Part shown: positions 59,482 through 64,000 of the stretch, in pieces
Layout: every line of letters starts with the position of its first letter
Position numbering within the stretch: the first letter of the stretch is position 1
NCBI RefSeq assembly: GCF_040361275.1
Contig: NZ_APNH01000002.1
Location: 496,001-560,000, forward strand
Direction of reading: 5' to 3'
DNA length: 64,000 bases
Source: Salinisphaera sp. T31B1
GTDB lineage: Bacteria > Pseudomonadota > Gammaproteobacteria > Nevskiales > Salinisphaeraceae
Translations under genes and position numbers: made by a program
The notes under the pieces: model-generated
Seen by the model: the letters and a program-made list of their open reading frames with translations, nothing else
What the model was told of the DNA's origin: nothing
Database searches by the model: none

Positions 59482-62400
59482 GTGAAGGCGCCCATCCCCG
59501 GCTTCTGTACCCTGTGCCGCTCGCGCTGTGGCACGCTCAATACGGTCGTCGACGACCGCTTGATCCAGGTACAGGCCGACCCGGACCACCCGACCGGCCG
59601 CGCGACCTGTGCCAAGGGACGCGCCGCGCCGGAGCTGGTGCATAGCGGCCAGCGCCTGCTTTATCCGATGCGCCGGACCCAGCCCAAGGGCGCGGCCGAT
59701 CCCGGCTGGCAGCGTATCGGCTGGGACAAGGCTCTGGCCGAGATCGCCGATCGCCTGGCGGAGATTCGCGACTGCCACGGCGCCGAGGGCGTGGCCTTCT
59801 CGGTCACCACGCCCAGTGGCACACCGATGTCCGACAGCATCGACTGGGTCGAGCGGTTCATTCGCCTGTACGGCAGCCCGAACACGATCTATGCCACCGA
59901 GCTGTGCAACTGGCACAAGGATTTCGCTCATGCGTTCACCTTCGGCTGTGCCATGCCCACGGCCGACTATGCCCAAGCCCGGCTGAACATTCTGTGGGGC
60001 CACAACCCGTCCACCGCCTGGCTCAGTCAGGCCGGCACCCTGGGCGATAGCGACACGCGCGGCGCGCTGCTGGTCGTCGACCCGCGGGCGACAGCCCATG
60101 CCCGGGCCGCCGACCTGTGGCTGGCCATCCACCCCGGCACCGACGGCGCGCTGGCCCTGGGCCTGGCGCAACGGATCATCGAACGCCGAGGCTACGATGA
60201 GGCTTTCCTGCGCCATTGGTCCGACGCACCGCTGCTGGTCGACGAGGCGTCCGGGCGGTTTGTACGCGCCGACGAACTCACCGCCGGCGCAACGGGTTTT
60301 GTCGGCTGGGACAGCCAAACCGGCCGCGCGGTGGCCATCGACACCCGTCGCGCCACCGACACGAATCTGGCCGCGCGGCTGGCCCTCCACGGCTGTCATG
60401 AATTGATCGACCGCCGGGGCCAGCGCAGGCGCGGTCGGCCGGCTTTCGCGCATTACCGCCAGGCCTGTCAAAGCTGGACGCCGGCCCGCACCGCGGCCGA
60501 GACCGGCCTGGCAGAGACGGATATCGAACGCGCTGCAGACATGATCATGGCAGCCGGCGACGCGGTCAGCTACCACGGTTGGACGGGTATCGGCCAGCAC
60601 GACAACGCGACCCAGACCGAGCGCGCGATTGCCACGCTATACGCCCTGACCGGCAGCTTCGATCGCCCGGGCGGCAACCGGATCCACGGCCCGTTGCCGA
60701 TCCGTCGTGTCAACGACATTTCCCTGCTCGACCCGTGCCAGCGCGACAAGGCCCTGGGCCGGGCCGAACGGCCGCTCGGCCCCGCGGCCAACGGCTGGGT
60801 GACGGCGGCAGATGTCTATGACGCCGCCCTTACCGAGCGGCCCTATCGTATCCGTGCGCTGTTCGGCTTCGGCGGCAATTTCCTGGTGTCGCAGCCCGAT
60901 CCGGCGCTCGGCGCGCGTGCGCTCGAGGCACTGGACTTCCATGTTCATTGTGATCTGTTCCATACCCCGACCAACAGCTACGCCGATATCCTGCTGCCGG
61001 TGAACACCCCCTGGGAGCGCGAGGGGCTGCGACCGGGCTTCGAGATCGACGAACGGGCGGCCGGTCATATCCAGCTGCGCCCCCGCATGGTCGCACCACG
61101 CGGCGAATCGCGGGCCGACTACGAGATCGTCATGGCGCTGGCCGACCGGCTCGGCCTGGGCGAGGCGTTTTTCGGCGGCGATATCGAGGCCGGCTGGAAC
61201 CACATGCTCGCCCCGCTCGGTCTGGATGTCGCCGCACTGCGGGCCTGCCCCGCCGGCCTGCAGGTTGCCGTCGACAGCGCGCCCTGCAAATACGCACGGA
61301 CCGATGCCGACGGCCGGGTGGCCGGGTTTGCCACCGATACCCGCCGCGTGACGTTTTATGCCGAACGGTTGCACCGCCACGGCTATCCGCCGGTGCCCTG
61401 TTATACACCGCCCGGCCCGCAGGACGGCGACCGGCCGCTGCGTCTGGTCACGGTCAAGGACGGCTACTACTGTCATTCCCAGCACCGCCACATCAACAGC
61501 CTGCGACGACGTTCGCCCGACCCGCGTGTGGCGCTTGCCCCGGCCACGGCCAAATCACGCGGCATCGAAGACGGTCAGTGGGTCGAGCTCAGCGGCGACC
61601 GGGCCCGTGTAACCCTGCGTGCACGGTTCGATACCGATCTGGCCGAGGACGTGGTCATCGCCGATTACGGCTGGTGGCAGGGCTGTACGGATCTCGGCCT
61701 GTCGGACACCCCGATCGAAGGCGCGCACAGCCGCAATATCAATGCGGTTTTCGATAGCGCCCGGCGCGACCCTCTCAGCGGCGCGATTGCGCTTCGATCG
61801 GCGACCTGTGAGGTCCGCCCGCTCGATGACCGGCCACACTGGTCGGGCCTGCGCGCACTCCGGGTGACCGCGATCGAGCGCGAGACGGCCGACATCGTGT
61901 CCATTACCCTGGCCGCGGTCGATGGCGCCGCACTCGCGCCATTCCATCCAGGCCAGCACCTGCCGCTCTCGTTCATATTGGCCGATGGCCGCCGGCACGA
62001 GCGGTGTTATTCGTTGTCGGGTCCAGCCGTGCCCCGACCGGGCCGCTACCGGATCAGCGTCAAGCGGCTGGTCGGCGATGGCCCGTCGGCGAACGGCCTG
62101 GTCTCTCACCATGTCAACGATGCGCTGGCGGTCGGGGATATCGTGTCCGCACGCATGCCTGCCGGCATGTTCCGACTGCCCGTGCGTCATACCGCGCCGA
62201 TCGTGCTGATCGCTGGCGGCATCGGCATCACGCCTTTCCTGTCGCTGCTGGAAACCCTGGCGGTCGGTACGCCGCAGGACATGCCCGACATCCATCTGCT
62301 CTATGCCAATCGCTGTGCGTCCAGCCACGCGTTCGCCGGACGGATCGCCGAACTGACCGAGCGGCTGCCACGCCTGAAGGTCATCGATATCTACAGCGCC

Positions 62401-62880
62401 CCGGGCCGCTACGATCGTCTGGGCCACGATTACGATCGCGCCGGGCGTATCGACGACACCGTAATCGATACACGCTGGCTCGAAGCCCGCGCCCGGTTCT
62501 ATCTGTGCGGCCCGGCGGCGATGATGACCGACCTGCGGGCACGTCTGGTCGGCCGCGGTGTCTTTGCCTTCGAGATATTCTCCGAGGCATTCTCGCCGCC
62601 GGCACCGACCGATGCACGCGCGCTTGCGCCGCGCCGGATTCGGCTGGCCCGCTCGAACGTCACCCTCGACTGGTCGCCGGACCAGGGCACGATTCTGGCA
62701 AGCGCCGAACAGGCCGGGCTCAGCCTGCCCAGCGGCTGCCGTGTCGGCCAGTGTGAAAGCTGCGCGCTGCGCATCATCGCCGGCCGCGTGCACACGCCGG
62801 CCGGTATCGCGCCGGTCGAACCCGATACCTGCCTGACCTGTCAGGCCGTGCCACTGACCGATATCGAGCTCGACGCGTGA
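59482..62880 (+). CDS. Molybdopterin oxidoreductase fused to FAD/NAD reductase and 2Fe-2S ferredoxin domains
   Basis: An 1132-residue self-contained redox enzyme. Residues 1-60 hold a 4Fe-4S site (Cys9, 12, 16 and 43). The bis-MGD core runs to about 760, with a probable Mo-ligand Cys142 (TELCNWHKDFAH). A ferredoxin-reductase module (about 785-1030) has an FAD motif (RCYSLSGP), an NAD motif (LIAGGIGITPF) and YLCGPAAMM. The C-terminus holds a plant-type 2Fe-2S domain (C-x4-C-x2-C-x22-C from Cys1086). No Tat or other signal is visible, so it is cytoplasmic. Start is GTG at 59482, the only start in frame after a stop at 59449. The substrate is unknown; the nitrate reductase motif is not seen. Confidence 0.9.
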   Translation: MKAPIPGFCTLCRSRCGTLNTVVDDRLIQVQADPDHPTGRATCAKGRAAPELVHSGQRLLYPMRRTQPKGAADPGWQRIGWDKALAEIADRLAEIRDCHGAEGVAFSVTTPSGTPMSDSIDWVERFIRLYGSPNTIYATELCNWHKDFAHAFTFGCAMPTADYAQARLNILWGHNPSTAWLSQAGTLGDSDTRGALLVVDPRATAHARAADLWLAIHPGTDGALALGLAQRIIERRGYDEAFLRHWSDAPLLVDEASGRFVRADELTAGATGFVGWDSQTGRAVAIDTRRATDTNLAARLALHGCHELIDRRGQRRRGRPAFAHYRQACQSWTPARTAAETGLAETDIERAADMIMAAGDAVSYHGWTGIGQHDNATQTERAIATLYALTGSFDRPGGNRIHGPLPIRRVNDISLLDPCQRDKALGRAERPLGPAANGWVTAADVYDAALTERPYRIRALFGFGGNFLVSQPDPALGARALEALDFHVHCDLFHTPTNSYADILLPVNTPWEREGLRPGFEIDERAAGHIQLRPRMVAPRGESRADYEIVMALADRLGLGEAFFGGDIEAGWNHMLAPLGLDVAALRACPAGLQVAVDSAPCKYARTDADGRVAGFATDTRRVTFYAERLHRHGYPPVPCYTPPGPQDGDRPLRLVTVKDGYYCHSQHRHINSLRRRSPDPRVALAPATAKSRGIEDGQWVELSGDRARVTLRARFDTDLAEDVVIADYGWWQGCTDLGLSDTPIEGAHSRNINAVFDSARRDPLSGAIALRSATCEVRPLDDRPHWSGLRALRVTAIERETADIVSITLAAVDGAALAPFHPGQHLPLSFILADGRRHERCYSLSGPAVPRPGRYRISVKRLVGDGPSANGLVSHHVNDALAVGDIVSARMPAGMFRLPVRHTAPIVLIAGGIGITPFLSLLETLAVGTPQDMPDIHLLYANRCASSHAFAGRIAELTERLPRLKVIDIYSAPGRYDRLGHDYDRAGRIDDTVIDTRWLEARARFYLCGPAAMMTDLRARLVGRGVFAFEIFSEAFSPPAPTDARALAPRRIRLARSNVTLDWSPDQGTILASAEQAGLSLPSGCRVGQCESCALRIIAGRVHTPAGIAPVEPDTCLTCQAVPLTDIELDA

Positions 62881-62944
62881 GGTGCTATCCCGACGCGCCC
62901 CGCTGTCCGTCGTCAAACCGTCATTCCCAGAGGTTGTTGTCTTA

Positions 62945-63880
62945 ATGCTGACCATCGACGCCGCCACCGCCCGCCGCGCGCTGTCCTTCGAGCGCCTCGT
63001 ACCCACGCTGCGCGAGGCGTTCATCGCCGGCTGCGACGTCCCGCCGCGACATCATCACCACGGCGTCGGCAACGCGGCCGACAGCACCCTGCTGCTGATG
63101 CCGGCCTGGTCCGGCCCGTACATGGGTATCAAGCTGGTCAGCGTGTTTCCGGGCAACGGCAAGCTGGGCCTGCCGGGTCTGCATGCGAGCTACCTGCTGT
63201 GCGACGCCGATACGGGCCAGCATCTGGCGCTGATCGACGGCGATCAGATTACCGCGCGGCGTACCGCCGCGGCCTCGGCGCTGGGGGCTTCGTATCTGGC
63301 GCGCAAAAATGCGGACAGCCTGCTGATTCTCGGCGCCGGCCGGATCGGTTCGCTGATGGCCGCGGCGTACCGCAGCGTGCGCCCGATCGAGCGCGTCACC
63401 GTATGGAACCAGAGCATGGGCAACGCCCAGCGCCTGGTGGATTCACTGCGCGACCAGGGCTTCGATGCTGCAGTGGCCGACGATCTGGAAGCAGCCGTGC
63501 GCACCGCCGACTGCATCACCAGTGCCACGCTGTCCACCGAGCCGCTGATTCGCGGCGCCTGGCTGCAGCCCGGCGTCCACGTGGACCTCATCGGCAGTTT
63601 CTCGCCCGCCATGCGCGAGGCCGACAACACGGTCTTCGAGCGCGGCCGCGTGTTCGTGGATGCACCCACCGCGGTGCACGAAAGCGGCGACCTGATCGAC
63701 CCGATCGCCCAGGGCAGCCTGCAGGAAAACGATATTCAGGCCGATCTGACCGCGCTCTGCCGGGGCATGCATCCCGGCCGGGGCGGCGATGACGAGATCA
63801 CGGTCTTCAAGGCGGTGGGCACCGCGCTCGAGGACCTGGCCAGTGCCGTGCTGGTCTACGACCACCATCACAACGACTGA
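62945..63880 (+). CDS. Ornithine cyclodeaminase / mu-crystallin family protein
   Basis: A 311-residue NAD(P)-dependent imine-type enzyme. It shows the substrate Lys region (MGIKLVSVFPGNG), LIDGDQITARRTAAASALGA, a Rossmann motif (LLILGAGRIGSLMAAAY) and HVDLIGSFSPAMREAD. The family includes ornithine cyclodeaminase, delta1-pyrroline-2-carboxylate reductase and ketimine reductases; sequence alone does not separate them. The ATG at 62945 has an AGG upstream. It is probably in one operon with the molybdenum enzyme (64-base gap) and the transporter. Confidence 0.88.
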   Translation: MLTIDAATARRALSFERLVPTLREAFIAGCDVPPRHHHHGVGNAADSTLLLMPAWSGPYMGIKLVSVFPGNGKLGLPGLHASYLLCDADTGQHLALIDGDQITARRTAAASALGASYLARKNADSLLILGAGRIGSLMAAAYRSVRPIERVTVWNQSMGNAQRLVDSLRDQGFDAAVADDLEAAVRTADCITSATLSTEPLIRGAWLQPGVHVDLIGSFSPAMREADNTVFERGRVFVDAPTAVHESGDLIDPIAQGSLQENDIQADLTALCRGMHPGRGGDDEITVFKAVGTALEDLASAVLVYDHHHND

Positions 63881-63912
63881 ACCGACTTTCAAACTCCCAG
63901 GGGGCCCGCACC

Positions 63913-64000
63913 ATGCTCAAGTCCATTACCAACGGTTGCGTACGCGCATTCGATCGCTACCTGCCCGATCCGCTGATCCTGGTGCTGCTGATCACCCTGA
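63913..64000 (+). CDS. AtoE-type short-chain fatty acid transporter (3' end missing)
   Basis: The first 29 codons are visible before the window ends. They read MLKSITNGCVRAFDRYLPDP and continue LILVLLITL, matching the start of the AtoE/short-chain fatty acid transporter family (RYLPDP-x-I/L-x-VLL-x-TL). An AGGGGG ribosome site precedes it. Uptake of a short-chain acid fits a catabolic role for this operon, but only the N-terminus is seen. Confidence 0.7.
   Translation, partial: MLKSITNGCVRAFDRYLPDPLILVLLITL

Noticed and set aside
59449-62880. Frameshift or gene fusion error in the long molybdenum enzyme frame
   Set aside because: The frame is continuous over 1132 codons and every module keeps its key motifs in a sensible order, so a true fusion is the simpler reading.

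Overview
The window is about 64 kb of dense, GC-rich (roughly 63-65% by eye) bacterial chromosome. The order thrS-infC-rpmI-rplT-pheS-pheT-ihfA-merR, the prfB-lysS pair and the complete gsp operon all point to a gammaproteobacterium. A Salinisphaera-like halophile is my guess from protein style, but the sequence alone does not prove it. Genes are tightly packed, with many 1-4 base start/stop overlaps. I see no insertion sequence, prophage, CRISPR array or rRNA, and no gap longer than about 300 bases without a gene.

Bases 1-17000 hold information processing and housekeeping. In order they are the 3' part of ygfZ; lysS and prfB (with an intact programmed +1 frameshift); an OmpA-family porin with its own promoter and terminator; a DUF6231-like gene; gluQ; tRNA-Pro(GGG); a MerR regulator and ihfA; pheT/pheS behind a terminator-like attenuator; rplT, rpmI and infC (whose start appears to be AUC); thrS; tRNA-Val(GAC); uvrB; and tRNA-Asn(GTT).

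Bases 17000-32000 are a type II secretion locus. gspA, gspB and a DUF2845 gene run left. gspC to gspN run right from a mirrored divergent promoter region. Only the prepilin peptidase (gspO) is missing from the usual set.

Bases 32000-43700 are the most interesting part. An SSS-family symporter and a cyclopropane fatty acid synthase are followed by a group of paralogous riboflavin/pterin-type enzymes mixed with lipid and sugar enzymes. These are a CDP-alcohol phosphatidyltransferase, a BchC-like dehydrogenase, a 6-pyruvoyl-tetrahydropterin-synthase-like protein lacking key residues, a GT4 glycosyltransferase, a methyltransferase, a UPF0104 membrane protein, a stand-alone RibD reductase domain, a RibBA-like protein whose RibB half looks dead, and a creatininase-family amidohydrolase. 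A perfect 20-base dyad lies at the head of the five-gene operon. I read this as a candidate pathway for a modified, possibly glycosylated and membrane-associated, pyrimidine or pterin compound.

Bases 43700-58200 carry mixed metabolic and envelope genes: a CPA1 antiporter, lhgO, a flavin reductase, AsmA, an MliC-type lipoprotein, an M42 peptidase, lrgA/lrgB, an hsp20-lon pair, a polysaccharide deacetylase and a GT2. Bases 58400-64000 form a LysR-controlled catabolic-looking locus. It holds a GTG-started 1132-residue molybdopterin enzyme fused to its own flavin reductase and 2Fe-2S domains, an ornithine-cyclodeaminase-family imine reductase, and the start of an AtoE-type short-chain fatty acid transporter cut by the window edge.
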